This document shows positions 12,744-24,378 of a stretch of DNA of 64,000 nt, piece after piece. Made by a program: the position numbers and the translations under genes. Origin of the DNA: Saxidomus purpurata. Its lineage: Eukaryota > Mollusca > Bivalvia > Venerida > Veneridae. The notes under the pieces are model-generated. The model was not told the DNA's origin, did not search any database, and worked only from the letters and a program-made list of their open reading frames with translations. Positions within the stretch are counted from its first letter, which is position 1, and the number at the start of each line of letters is the position of its first letter. The stretch is taken from assembly GCA_022818135.1 (NCBI GenBank), contig JAFMSR010000003.1:29506281-29570280 (forward strand), in the 5' to 3' direction.

Positions 12744-15289
12744 GTAAAGACTAAGTATGGCTTTTCAAATAATTAGACTCATACGGAGTAAACTTCCTGT
12801 TTTCAGCATATAACTGTAGTCCTGTATCTTCGTTGTTACACCAGGAAACAAGCACTTTCTAGCAAACCTTTGAAACTACTTATTTAATAAAGTTTACCGA
12901 AAGACGCTGTATTCTGTTTGTTATGTAAACTATTCTTTTCTCTTTGGTTCAATATCCGCAAATTTATTTCAATTGAGGATATTTAGACTAAGAGTTTCTA
13001 TTGATTTATGCTCAATACTTATTTCCTAAGATAGATATAGATATCTTACAATAAAACAAACAAGATAATCAATCAAAGTATTGATTACATATTCTCATTA
13101 AAGATAGATATCGCAGTTTTCTAGTGTTTTTGTTATATACTTGATTTATCCTTAAATTTCTGAATCAAGCTATGAACGTATTACATTTATTTTATATTTA
13201 GTAATTTATGTGTCATGTGTGTAATATAAAGCTATTACCCACGTCCCTACTTCTGACGAAATATCATTCTGGGCTTTATATAATCTAAGAGTATAATCTA
13301 TTGTATAAAGAGCATTGCGTAACTATATAAAATATCACTAAATCACTTCTGTAATTAAGGCATTTTATTGAAGACTTGATCGAGCTTCAAAGTCAATGAT
13401 TTGAAAAAATAACAATTCACAATGTCTATAATTACTAAGCATCGCCTTCATAGATTGTCGAAAATAATAAACTGCACTGATATTAGTGGATGGAAATTTA
13501 GAAAGCTTCTTAAAAAGCTATTAAAGCATGCCTAGTGTTAAATGCCAATTCGTTGCATTCTATATAGTAGAATTAAAGGGTCAAATAGGAACTGTAATTA
13601 TATGTCTTTCTCGGAAAAAAGTGGAATTTAAATGTATATTTCGAAAAAACACAAAATGTACACCAAACGCAATACTGTCGATGTATTACATGTTTCATAC
13701 AATAAATACAGATTTTAAACAGATACATGTACATTGATGATTTCCCTTTTTCAGATAGTATTGTACATGCAGCATGTTTAAAAAGCTATATGGGAACTTC
13801 TGCAACATATACGAAGTGCCTCAAAACAGGATTTACAATTTACAATCTCGTCCGGAAAATTCATTGATATCTTTAATACATCCTACTTAGCAACCAGACC
13901 ATTAGATTAAAATATAGATTTTAATTCAAGTTTATTTAATCTTTGATAAGTAAAAAATGTAAAACTTTCCAACAAAATACGGCACTGGATCACTCATTAA
14001 TATATTTTCTCAAACAAACCCCCTAATACGTGTGCGAACATTTATTATTTGCTGATTAGTTAGGAACTTGTTTTGTTTGAGATGATCAGAACAGAACAGA
14101 ACATCACTTTTTAACTCTGGTTACATATTAGAGCAACATTAAAGTATAAATTTATAAAAAGAATAAACAGATCATGGTATATGCAAATTTAGAAACATAC
14201 GAAATATACAAATTGGATTTAGATGCCTTTGGTGAAAGATGAAAGTGTTGATATTTCAAAGCGGTTTGATAAAGGAATAAAACCATATAATGAAGTCCAA
14301 AGCTTTGTATTTTATATACTTCAGAATATGTAAAAATAGATTGTGATTGAAACAGTCTTTTTAACATTTATTGTTGCAAGTAAAAAAAAAAAGATACATT
14401 CAATGCATTTATCTAATAGTTGTTAGAGTTAAAATCGTCATGAATATACATTAGATTATTAGTTTTATTTTTCCATGATTTACTGTTAAAATCTATCAGA
14501 CAATCACAAACTACCACGCTATAGTGAGAAAACATTCGCCCAAAGAACCTGCGATTAGAGGCGCAAAAGGAATTGCTTTGATGCTATAATTTTCATTTGA
14601 TGTTTAACAATTTTGTATTCTTCATTAACTGTCGGTTTAAAATATTTGGCATTTCAGTAAGGTGAACCTCAAATACAGTTTTCTTTTATTGCCTCTTTTG
14701 CATTTCTCACTGGTAGATCGATTACGTATTCTGAGGATATAAAATATATGCAATCAAATTTACAGATTATACTTAAATTTACTTTATTTCTTGCTCGGTA
14801 AAACCAGACTGGTTCGTTTACTATAATTTAAACTCATTTAACGGAAAAAGAAATAATCAAATCTCCATTTAGTATCTAGTTATGCAACTGTAGCAAATGA
14901 ACTGTATAGCATTACTCGCTATAATTCATTTTCAGGAGAAACGCGTTATATTAAAGTAATCACACGAGCATTAATAACAGGTATCATTTAAATCATATTA
15001 TTTTTATTAAGACCAAACAACTAAAGGTTTTGTGTCAAACTTACAGCTTAGAATTACATATATGCTAATTGTATGATTGAGCAATAGTTCAGTCAAACGT
15101 GTTTGAGAGTTTATGAGATTATACAAACCAACAATCACAAAAAAAATCACTGACACAGTGCCTCATGTAACATGTCGACATATACATGTCAACAACATTA
15201 TCATGTAGTTAAACAACTGATATTTACCATCGCTTCTTCTGTAAGACACCAACAGCAATTTATTGAACGGGAAATAAGTACTGTTGTTA
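12744..15289. other. AT-rich stretch, no gene seen
   Basis: Apart from the block copy at 14790-14930, nothing could be identified. Frames at 13528-13737 and 14152-14367 (minus) are isolated and lack motifs. Confidence 0.4.
14790..14930. repeat. Block copy shared with 2720-2880
   Basis: Collinear diverged match to 2720-2880 in direct orientation, about 12.1 kb apart. See that entry for the shared motifs. Confidence 0.45.
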
Positions 15290-15402
15290 GAGAATATATG
15301 ATCTATGATATATGAGAATATATGATCTATGATATATGAGAATATGGTGAGTAATGATCTATGATATATGAGAATATATGATCTATGATATATGAGAATA
15401 TA
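15290..15402 (+). repeat. 24-bp tandem repeat, about 4.5 units
   Basis: The unit GAGAATATATGATCTATGATATAT occurs exactly at 15290, 15314 and 15370, with a 32-bp variant at 15338 that contains an extra GGTGAGTA-type insert, and a partial unit at 15394. The unit itself is partly palindromic (ATATATGATCTATGATATAT region), so it can form short hairpins. No coding frame. Confidence 0.9.
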
Positions 15403-15891
15403 ATTATGATCATATATTAATCATAATGGCAGTTGAAATAAATTATTTTCTTACTTAACATCTAGTAGTAAAATGGAATATTAATGCAACTCAGCATAAA
15501 ATATAGGATAAATCATTCTATTTTCACAATTTTACTAAAGATGCTATGGATTATAAGTGCCATCCAGTGAATTATGTTTAGATGTTTGAGGACACGTTTA
15601 AATAAAATGAAATGTTTTCACTTATTGAAAACGACATACGAAACGAAAACTAATAAAATGAATTCTATAAATATTCTTTGCGACATCCTAAGTTGTGATT
15701 TTGACAGTGTCCAATTTGGTTTAATTTGTTTGTGGAAACATTAATCTATTTACTCTCACGATATCTATTTTAAGATAATAGAAAAGTAGAAAATAAGGAT
15801 TTATAGTTCTTATAACAAGCTGATTAAGAAGGAGTTTGGCTTAATTTGACATTTCTTTTATGACGATAGTTATAATATTATTCTTCTCTGA

Positions 15892-16925
15892 ATGTCTTGT
15901 AGAAAAGAAGTCTTAATAATCTGTTTGTATGATATACTGAGTATCATTTACAAATTGAAAAAAGAAAGACGCGAACACCTTACACGAAACAGAGAACAAA
16001 ACAAGAACCTAGCTGAAATGTTGTAAATGTGATTTTGGACATGTGTATCCTATTATCAAAGACCTACAGCAGAAGCCGTAATTTCGGAAATAACACCAGA
16101 CTTCCGATACAAGTCTAATCAGTTATAATTAATTGGTCAGACTCTCCTAATTTAGGCAGATATTGAGAACCTACTTCATCAAAACTACATACTTGATCAA
16201 AACTGGCAAGATTTTTTGGGAACAGAACGTCAACGGTTCGGGGTTAATTTGGCAACACTCCTTTATGAATCGTTTCGTCCATCACTAGATGTGCAAATCG
16301 TCAGACTGGCAGCAAAGTTACGTAGGTTTCTTAATTCCTTAATAAACAGCATTTCTGTGTACGTAAAGTTTATGTTGAATTAATTAGTTAGATTACCAAA
16401 AGTTCTAAGTAAACAGATTGACTGTATATATATCTAATTGGATTCACCAGGAACTGATCGATATGATATACTTGACCAGAAAATGAATCCATCTTACACG
16501 AATTGTATAAGCTAGAAAACGGACACGTTAACACTCAGCACTAGGAACATCACATATTAATAGAATAAGAGATGAAAAACAACCCAAAACCAATCCCAAA
16601 ATGAGTATAGGCTAGGCACGCATCTCTTTTTGTAAGTTAAACAGTCTCAACGACCATTTTGATACGCCTCAGACACAGAGGAGGACCTAGAGAGCTTACA
16701 CGAAACAGAAACAGACTAAGGCTAAGGATTTATCTTCAGTTCTACAGACATTTCTAGTGGCTTCCTGAGAACTCTCATACCGCGTCTACAGACGTGTGAT
16801 CCATGTGATTATTTAATCTTCAAAATACGTGAAAGCCTGCACCGCTTCCGGATGATACTCTGAACAAGATTGTGACTGTTGTCATCCATTTGAACGATGA
16901 ATCTATCAAGTTGTTTAAATCAATT
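15892..16925 (+). pseudogene. Degraded coding-like stretch, unknown protein
   Basis: Several neighbouring stretches have raised GC and protein-like open frames. An ATG frame at 15892-16026 (44 aa) ends in a charged segment (KKERREHLTRNREQNKNLAE). A stop-to-stop frame at 16157-16383 reads ADIENLLHQNYILDQNWQDF and continues for about 55 further residues; it is preceded by a possible acceptor (TCTCCTAATTTAG). A third, at about 16570-16920, is open except for scattered TAG/TGA/TAA codons. Frames switch between segments, so this is either several exons of one gene or, more likely, a decayed gene or transposon ORF. I do not recognise the protein. The phrase ACAGAG..GAACCTAGCT recurs at about 36478. 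Confidence 0.3.
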
Positions 16926-17911
16926 CTAATAATATATATATAGTTACATTAGTTAAGATTATTTCCTAGTACATGGTAGTTAAGTATAATGTTCAAATTT
17001 CTTGACAAAGAAAAGATATCTTTAACAAACTGAGTGGTTTCGAAGTACAGTGTATATATGGCATTTGCAGTGTACCTGACCTTTGCTCAGAACAAACAGT
17101 GCAATTACGAAGAAACACAAAAGCAAAAGGTCCATAAACACTTTAAATACTAGTACTCTTAATTAATAAGAAATTTAAGAAAATAATTATGACTGATATG
17201 TTTTCTATTTAGTCGGACACTATATTGACGTATAGAATTATTTCATATTTGCGTCGCTTCATTACAAAACAAATTGTCAGATAGGATTTTTCCGTGTTTT
17301 ACCTTGAAAAAAAAAACAGCGTTATATGTACTTTAATAAAAAAACGTTTGGGATGTTTTTCGAACCAAAAACGCTCAGTAAAATACCTTTGTAGTTTTTA
17401 TAAGAGTTACAAGTAATTTTTCATCCTAACTGTTATCTGGACTTCAAACTAATATATCTAAAAAGTTATGTGTTTAGATTTCTCGAGCATTTCTGGTTAA
17501 AATGAAAGTACATTAATATGCGTTAATCACTATTATAAGTTTATATTTGGAATATCACAGTTTTTACAATTATATTCCGATAATTTATCATCTGATTTAA
17601 TCTATTATATTTCAAGCTCATGTCCATATTCTTTGTTTGTGTGTCCTACTCCTATTGAGTCAGGGTACATATGGATGATTTATGGGTCTTTAATGCTACT
17701 TAAGACTAGTAAATGCTAATCTTTTCTTGTTTAGTTTCTGTGTTTTATTTTGCTAAATTTGGGATTTTTTCTTGCAGTTTCAGACAAATGAGACGTAGAA
17801 CAAATATAAAATGCTAATTACCCCCTTTTATTAGTTTGAAAAATGGGCTCTATTTGAGAAAATTAACAAATATAAATCGTTGTTACTAATGTACAAATAA
17901 AAACCTAACTG
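16926..17911. other. AT-rich stretch, no gene seen
   Basis: No exon-like segment or repeat end recognised. Confidence 0.4.
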
Positions 17912-18218
17912 TCGTGACTTTTGATACCACAAAAGAATAATTTGCCTGGAAGATGATGAATTATCCACACTGAGATAATTGGATGAAAAACAGGAAAGAT
18001 GCCAGCAAAATCTATTATGGTCTGCCCAGTTTACAGCCGTCTATAAATTGAATGTAAATTACAATTTATTGGCAATGAAACTAATCAATGGTACATGTAA
18101 CACTTCATTATGTTTGAAAGCATTTAGAACGTACACGTCGGTGACTTTTCACACATGCGTAGTTCATGTCAGCATAAGTGCATTCTCCTCTGCCAGCCAA
18201 AGTATATCAAAGCACTGA
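17912..18218 (+). repeat. Block copy shared with 24211-24378, open frame
   Basis: About 165 bp at the start match 24211-24378 closely (CACA(A/G)AAGAATAATTTG, TTATCCACACTG, GATGAAAAACAGGAAAGATG). In one frame both copies give a similar peptide: KRIICLEDDELSTL here and RRIICLDDGLSTL there, then DEKQERCQQN after one or two stops. Here that frame stays open from 17979 to 18218 (79 codons after a TTG). This could be a decayed exon duplicated with its surroundings, or a dispersed repeat. No protein family recognised. Confidence 0.4.
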
Positions 18219-18645
18219 AAGTGCTGACAATAAGGTGTCCTCTGCCAAATTGGGCACAAGTGGATTTTTCTTTCAGACAGTGAGTGATACTTCGCTAACA
18301 GTACTTGATTTTGGTATCTATCCGTTTATTTTGATCACAGACCTGCAGTTCATTTAAAACACATCATGTTGTTGTTGTTTTATATTTTTTTCAAAAACAT
18401 AGTTTTGCTTGAGACTTTTTGACTAAGTAAAATACAGTGCTTTTAAATTGTATGTAACCAGCTTTGTTTATGACACATCCTTCAGGAATTCGTGACACGA
18501 CCTACTCATCTATTATTTCACGGAATTTTCACGAAACCTTAAATCTAAATGGTGGTGCATTATGTTTCCGTAAGGAACATATGCTACCATCATAAAACAT
18601 ATAAGACAGGTCATTATTTTCATAATGATGTCCGTCCAGATCCGC

Positions 18646-18725
18646 CTCCGTGGTCTAGTGATTAGAGAAGCTGACTTGAAATCACTGTAACCTCCGACTT
18701 TTGTCTCTTTAAGTTGGCAGTGGCT
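18646..18725 (+). mobile_element. tRNA-Ser-like SINE head (plus copy)
   Basis: TGGTCTAGTGATTAGAG (18651-18667) is a good pol III A box. It is followed by CTGACTTGAAATCACTG, whose GACTTGAAATC core is the anticodon arm of tRNA-Ser(UGA). The B box has decayed. The minus-strand copy at 6132-6226 keeps the B box but has a degraded A box, so together they define one family. Confidence 0.7.
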
Positions 18726-18894
18726 TGCGAAGATTCGGAGCCTAGTGCTGTAACTTTCTAGGACGCTGTTAGGGAAACTAGCTGCCTATTAAACTGACCA
18801 AATATATGTACTTATGAGTGGACACTTAACTCCTACTCCTACTGGTATTCGATCAGAAATCATTAAAGAAAGCAAATGCAGCATTTTTTTTCTG

Positions 18895-19001
18895 AAAGGG
18901 ACATACCTTATAACTGATGCCAAACGAAATAACCTCCAAAAAATAATTAATAGAATCTATGCAAGTACATGTATTATATCTTATCCTAAAAGTTTCAGCC
19001 G
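18895..19001 (-). mobile_element. TTAA-type MITE, copy B (fragment)
   Basis: Begins with the right terminus AAAGGGACATACC and TTATAACTGATG, continues with AATAACCTCCAAAA, AATAGAATCT and CCTAAAAGTTTCAGC, then diverges. It is the outer third of the element in minus orientation; the rest is missing. Confidence 0.75.
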
Positions 19002-19722
19002 ATTTTTGAAAGTTTTTCATTAAAAAAAGACTTAAAGAAAATTACAGAATTCATACTTATATTTTTGTTGATATTTCACAACCGCACAACATCGGCAGTT
19101 TGCACCCCACAGTTTCATTTCATTACATTTTGTGTTGGTAAGGAGAGATAACCATCCGTGTAAGTAGTCTATTAGCCTTACACTTTAATTTACTTTAATA
19201 AATACTTTGAAAAGCTTAATATTAAACCAAGGCTTATTCCTAGAGCCTATAATACTTTGAAACTTAAATAGGCTACACAAAATATTTAGTGTTCTCTAAC
19301 CATTTTTCATTGGTTTGCACCATTCAAATTTTATGAATGGACGCGTTGTGAACGAAATACGAAAGTTTTCATCACGTGATCGCCGATCTTAAGATAGACT
19401 GCATATTGATATCTTTCCTCGAAACGATGTTTATGTTAACATGTTTACGCCGTTGATCTTTTTAAAAGCATAATTGGCTGATATTGGACTGAGGGACAAA
19501 ATTTTTTAAAGTTCGTATTTCTAGTTGCTCTATAATTGCAGAATGAGTTGTCTTTACACAGTCGCTGAATCTGTAAACGCAAGCTTTATGTACTGGCGGA
19601 TCAATTGATTAAGTCTACATGACTGCCTGATGGCGTAGTAATTAATATACATGTATATTGAATTTTGCCTCCGGTGGTGTTAAAATGATGTACAACATCA
19701 ACACATATATAACGCAACAGAA

Positions 19723-19965
19723 ATGATTTTTAACCCATTTTTAAGCCGAGTTCGCAAACACGGTCCCAACGCGTTTGGCAAAAGCCGATCTACTTTGCAG
19801 GCAAAAGGGGAAGCCTATCGCTGTTCAAACTGTCAGGGGCAAACGCTGAGTCGTTTTCAAAATTGCCTACTAAAACAAGGGTCGCGTGACCGTGACACCT
19901 TGTTAAAAACGGCTGTTATTTCAGATGAAGAATGTTTAAAAACTCTCTTGTGGTTTGACGTGTAA
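19723..19965 (+). CDS. Short GC-rich ORF, unknown
   Basis: An 80-codon ATG frame. Its core (19741-19920) has 87 G+C in 180 bases (48%), far above the surrounding DNA, and the translation has a mixed composition with one CxxC pair (CSNCQ) and basic residues. No domain is recognised; length and the single CxxC do not define a zinc finger. The abrupt GC shift could mark an exon, a transposon fragment or acquired DNA. Neither flank shows obvious terminal repeats. Coding status is uncertain. Confidence 0.3.
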   Translation: MIFNPFLSRVRKHGPNAFGKSRSTLQAKGEAYRCSNCQGQTLSRFQNCLLKQGSRDRDTLLKTAVISDEECLKTLLWFDV

Positions 19966-21843
19966 AGATATCACTTTCATCTTCCTAGCGTGCATGAAAC
20001 AAGCGATTAAAGAAGAAACATAAAAATAACTACGATTTCAGTTGAGTCACATGTAAAAGGCACTCGTCAGGGACAGAAATTCATTTATCAAACTGAACAA
20101 AAGTAATTTATCTGTTTTCATGTTTAAATAAGCAAATATCCAATCAGTAACGTAACCTATTCATCCTCTGATCTAACCATAATACGAAATATGTCCCCCT
20201 ATTTTGCTTTACTGGTGTTTGATTAATATTATGTAAAATGATCATGCTTAAAATGATAGGAAAACCACATTAACATATAAGATACGTTAGTCCTAAGCCT
20301 AAAGAGAATTACATTATTACAGTAGACACTTGCAACAAATGGAACGTTTCTTCATATAAACTCATCCATACTCAAATTGCTGAATAAAAAATGATTTATA
20401 AGCCTACATTTTACTTAAGATCAAGAGTCTTTTGTTTTAAACTTACAACCTAAGCATGGATAACTGAACCTACGATATTAACGAGGAACGTTTCGCACTT
20501 TTACGTAAATGAGATTTGCTGAGATATGCTTTTTTAGAGTTCTAACGGTAACATAGACGATATATTTGTCTCCATCTTGAATAACACTCAAAGAATAAAA
20601 CAATATTGAGACACTTTTTCATTTAAAATCTAAATAATAACAGCTATGATTCTCAAATAACATTATGAGACAATAAATATGAGAAAATAGTCTCAAATCT
20701 CTGTTCTGAACAGACCATATCTGTCAATTTACCCTCTACTCGGGATATATATTGCAATTTAAATTGTGTAAACAGTATTGTACTCTACTAGACATTAAAT
20801 AAAAATCAGAGTTCGTTTTATTTTGATAATTGTAATGGAAGCAAAAGTTGCCGGTTTGGTGTCTTCAAATTATAACTCTGATTTGAACTGACGTTATCTT
20901 AGAACATTAAAAGGGATCGACATCCATTATAAAGACGACGGAAATGTTAAATATATGGCTTCCATTATATTGTGCATGGCTCTTTTTGGAAAAAAGAGTA
21001 ATTTGAATAATTCTTATAAATGCATATTATCTGTAAAGTTGAAATATACCCAAAAGTAACAGTTATCTTGAGTTCCAAAGCCATTAAGGCATCAGGCCCC
21101 AGTTTCACGAAAACACATTAGTCATTTATCAGCTGGGTAAGATGTTTTTAGGAAAAAATCATACTAAACTAAAGATATGTTGTTTTTTTCTCCATTTTCA
21201 ACAAATATACAACTTGTTATTTAATAACTAGTAGCACGTTGATAGAAAATTAAGTTGTAAATATAGCGAGAAATTCATTGAACATAACTTAGAATGTTAG
21301 GCTATAAAACCACATTTTCTGCACACAAAAATGGCGTGTATATAAATAGAATTAACGGGCAAAAGTAAATTTAATACTATTCTGACAAATTTGAATTTTT
21401 AAATGCAATTGGCTGATATGTTTTGAATTCAGTTGAACATTTTACTGAGTAATTACTTGAATATTTTAGTGAAACAGATGCAAGGTCTGGCCTTATGGCT
21501 ATATTCAGAGGCGTCACTTAAACTCCACCTCGACTAAAACTTGGGAAAAGCTTGGGACGCCTGTTGTAAGGTGAACTCGAGTGAATAATTGGTATTCATA
21601 GTCAAGTCTCATCTTTAACTTTCTCGAGGAATGTTGGAAGCGTAAATCACCCGTAATAAATCTTTTAACAATTGATTCATACATAAATATGGAATACACA
21701 TTGCAAAAGAGAACTTGGCAGTTTAAAGAATTATGTAATCAGATACTATTCCGTTTCCCGCATCTTCAAGAAGTAAACCTAAAAATCAGAGCTTTTGGTC
21801 AGCGGTGGTGGTGGAATTTTAACAGAAATGGTGGGGAGGTTAC
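19966..21843. other. AT-rich stretch, no gene seen
   Basis: No repeats or exon-like segments identified. The minus frame 21514-21699 has no motif. Confidence 0.4.
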
Positions 21844-22677
21844 TTAAAGGGGCACTCCCTACATCTAGCAGATCACATTCTCGAACCATAGATTGTGTGT
21901 TCAATGAACGTAAAATTATAAATAAATACAATTTCAAAGAAGAACCTATGGTGAAAAATGCCTCATTTTACCACAATTAATCAATATAGAGGCTTTCTGT
22001 AATAAATCGCATCCAACCATTAATTGTACAACAACAACTCTACACAGATTATTGAATGGTTTACGGTGTTATACGCAGTGTATTTTAAACCACTGATTTT
22101 ATCGATAATGACTCAGAATGCATAGCTGAAACTTTTAGGTTAAGTTATAATACTTCCAAAGATTATATTATTTATGTTTTGGAGGTAATTTCGATAATAT
22201 CAGCGGTTTATAATATGATGCAGTACCGTAAATCATTCATGCAAAGGGAAAAAGTAACCAAAAAGGGGACGGCGAAACTGACGCGGCCGCGCGTAAAGGG
22301 TGCGTGAAAAAAAGTGCATTTCCTTGAACTGGTCTGTTAAACGAAAATCTCCTTTTCACTTACTCTAATAAACAAATTTCTACTAGTCAGTTATAAACCA
22401 CCAGCCTTCGGCCTGTGCTAATACCATATCAGCTCCAAATCATTTTATAAACGACTAACACCGCTGGAACGGATGTTATTTCTAAATAATCTATGTAGAG
22501 TTGTTGTTGTACAATAAATGGGTGGATGCGATTTATTAAAGAAAGCCTCTATAGTGATTAATTATTGTAAAATGAATTATTTTTCGCCATACTAGTGTAT
22601 TTATTGATAAATACACGTTCATTGAACACATGTTTCGGGAAAATAATCTGCTAAATGTAAGAGGAGTGTCCCTTTAA
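21844..22677. mobile_element. Inverted dimer of the TTAA-type MITE
   Basis: A plus copy (21848-22190) runs from AGGGGCACTCCCTACATCTAG to TTTTGGAGGTAATT and stops just before its right end. It is fused head-to-head to a minus copy (22191-22239 and 22484-22673) that begins inside the element (TCGATAATATCAGCGG) and ends at GGAGTGTCCCT. Both outer ends are therefore the same left terminus, and both are flanked by TTAA (21844-21847 and 22674-22677). The minus half is interrupted by about 244 bp (22240-22483). Confidence 0.75.
22240..22483. other. GC-rich insert inside a MITE copy
   Basis: This stretch splits the minus half of the MITE dimer. It includes a strongly GC-rich core around 22270-22305 (GACGCGGCCGCGCG, with a NotI site) and a small GGCCTTCGGCC-like hairpin (CAGCCTTCGGCCTG, about 22403). 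No clear target duplication or terminal repeats could be defined, so its nature is unknown. Confidence 0.5.
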
Positions 22678-22960
22678 CCTAAAAGTTTCAGCTATGCATT
22701 CCAGTCATTATCGATAAAATCAGCGGTTTAAAATATGCTACAGTACCGTAGACAATAATCTATGTATAATTGTTGTTGTACAATAAATGGGTGGATGCGA
22801 TTTATTACAGAAGGCCTCTATAGTGATTTATTGTGGTAAATTGAATTATTTTTCACCATAGGTTCTTCTTTGAAAGTGTATTCATTGATCATTTCACGTT
22901 CATTGAACACATTATCTATGTTTCGAGAAAATAATCGGCTAGATGTAGGGAGTGTCCCTT
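22678..22960 (-). mobile_element. TTAA-type MITE, copy E (partial)
   Basis: Begins abruptly at CCTAAAAGTTTCAGC, directly after the TTAA that ends the dimer, and runs to the left terminus TAGGGAGTGTCCCT followed by TTAA (22961-22964). The family consensus has its own TTAA exactly before CCTAAAAG, so the neighbouring dimer may have inserted at this internal TTAA. The outer part is not found on the other side. Confidence 0.75.
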
Positions 22961-23459
22961 TTAACTATCGTGATTAATTTGTCAATATGTTGTCATTCTT
23001 TTTATATTTTTACCATCCTTTGTAAGACCACCTGATTATATATACGATGAATAAAACAATTACGCTTTTATGTTTTCTGATGCAATAAAAACCCCATTAA
23101 ACATCATTCATAAACTAGTTTAATTCTCAGATGCTCAATCGGTGATTAATTTACCGAATTATTGTATAGCTACAGGCAGATATTATGTGATCAGCGGATG
23201 GCCTGATTTGCACAAAAGTACGACTTGCGAGCAGTTGACCAACTCTTTTTAACAATCTGTATAAAGTTTATTTTGACGTGTTTTGACCTCTTAATTTGGA
23301 GCATTCGAATTTGGTTTAAGGAAAGCGTTTCGAGCTTAAACAAAATTGAATTTACTAAAAATCTAATCGTTACGATGAACCTGCGATTTTCATTATAAAA
23401 GTAATGGATATAATCAATAGCACAAGTAAAATATCGACAGAGGCAATTTCAGAAAATCT

Positions 23460-23710
23460 GTTCAAAAAGTTGATGAGCTTTATTTGACGGCACCGCTATA
23501 ACTGTATTTGGTAGCGTATAATTCTAAATAAAAGAAATACTTCACAGGAATCTACACTGAAACCTTTTTATTTGATGATTAATTCTACAATATGTGATTT
23601 TCAGACAGTTCAAAGAACATTGTTATTCACCAAAATCGGAGACCTTTAAAGTACCGAAGACTTTGGAAAAATCTGATATAGAAAAAACAAACTTCTTTAT
23701 AACACAATAA
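23460..23710 (+). repeat. Block copy shared with 58240-58460
   Basis: Shared with the second copy: AATCTGTT, GATGAGCTT(TA/GG)TTTGACGG, ACAGGAATCTACACTG, TTTTATTTGATGATT, a TTTTCAG acceptor-like motif and CACCAAAATC(G/T)GAG. After TTTCAG here one frame reads QFKEHCYSPKSETFKVPKT and continues to a TAA at about 23709; the second copy keeps only a shorter version (TPKSEV). It may be a decayed terminal exon, or a chance frame in a repeat. Confidence 0.4.
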
Positions 23711-23876
23711 TATAGTCATGAAAGTATTAGCCCGAAAAGGAACCAGCAAAATGGTGTCTATCGACGTATCAAACCAAATGGTTTTGAGATATACTCTATA
23801 TTCGAGAGTATGTGGTTAAAAAGTACAGAACAGTAATTAATACGGCTTCGATCGTCTTGAAACCCAAATCATGCTC

Positions 23877-23971
23877 AAGTTCAAAAGTCCACTTTTTACT
23901 AAATATTTCGGCCTACTGGCCTTCTTTCAGTAGGCCTAAATATTTCGTAAAAAATGGATTTTTGAATTGTT
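23877..23971. repeat. Hairpin with ~42-bp arms
   Basis: The left arm (about 23877-23919) and right arm (about 23929-23971) are inverted copies with few mismatches; their cores are TAAATATTTCGGCCTACTG and CAGTAGGCCTAAATATTTCG. The loop is 9 bases. It is probably a foldback remnant or small palindrome; no flanking duplication was found. Confidence 0.8.
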
Positions 23972-24210
23972 TTATAATTAATATTCCTACGGAGTTACTA
24001 TTTATTTATAGCATGCTCAAGTTCTTTGTCTCTGTTTCTGCTTTCCTTTCATAACGAGTCATGTAAAATATTTCTTGTGATGCAAACCGTTGTAGAATTC
24101 AAATCTAAATTAAATCTTAATTAAGTAAAGCGGCATTCATGGTCGTATTATTTCACGTAAATTTATTCAACATGTTTTAAAAAATTGCCTCATTTACAAT
24201 GAAATCATCA

Positions 24211-24378
24211 GAGGTGGCTTTTCAGACCACAGAAGAATAATTTGTTTAGATGATGGATTATCCACACTGTGATAATTTGATGAAAAACAGGAAAGATGCC
24301 AACAAAATATATCACAATATTCATAGCTTACAAGCGTCTTTTCACTGAAATTAAATTGCATGTTACCGGCCCTGAAAG
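24211..24378 (+). repeat. Block copy shared with 17912-18080
   Basis: Direct-orientation match 6.3 kb from the first copy, including a nearly exact run GATGAAAAACAGGAAAGATG. The frame equivalent to the first copy carries additional stop codons here, so this copy is non-functional if the block ever coded. Confidence 0.55.

Noticed and set aside
22286..22300. Cloning-vector contamination at the NotI-like GCGGCCGC
   Set aside because: Flanks show no recognisable vector or adapter sequence and the site lies in an insert within a native MITE; left open as unknown.
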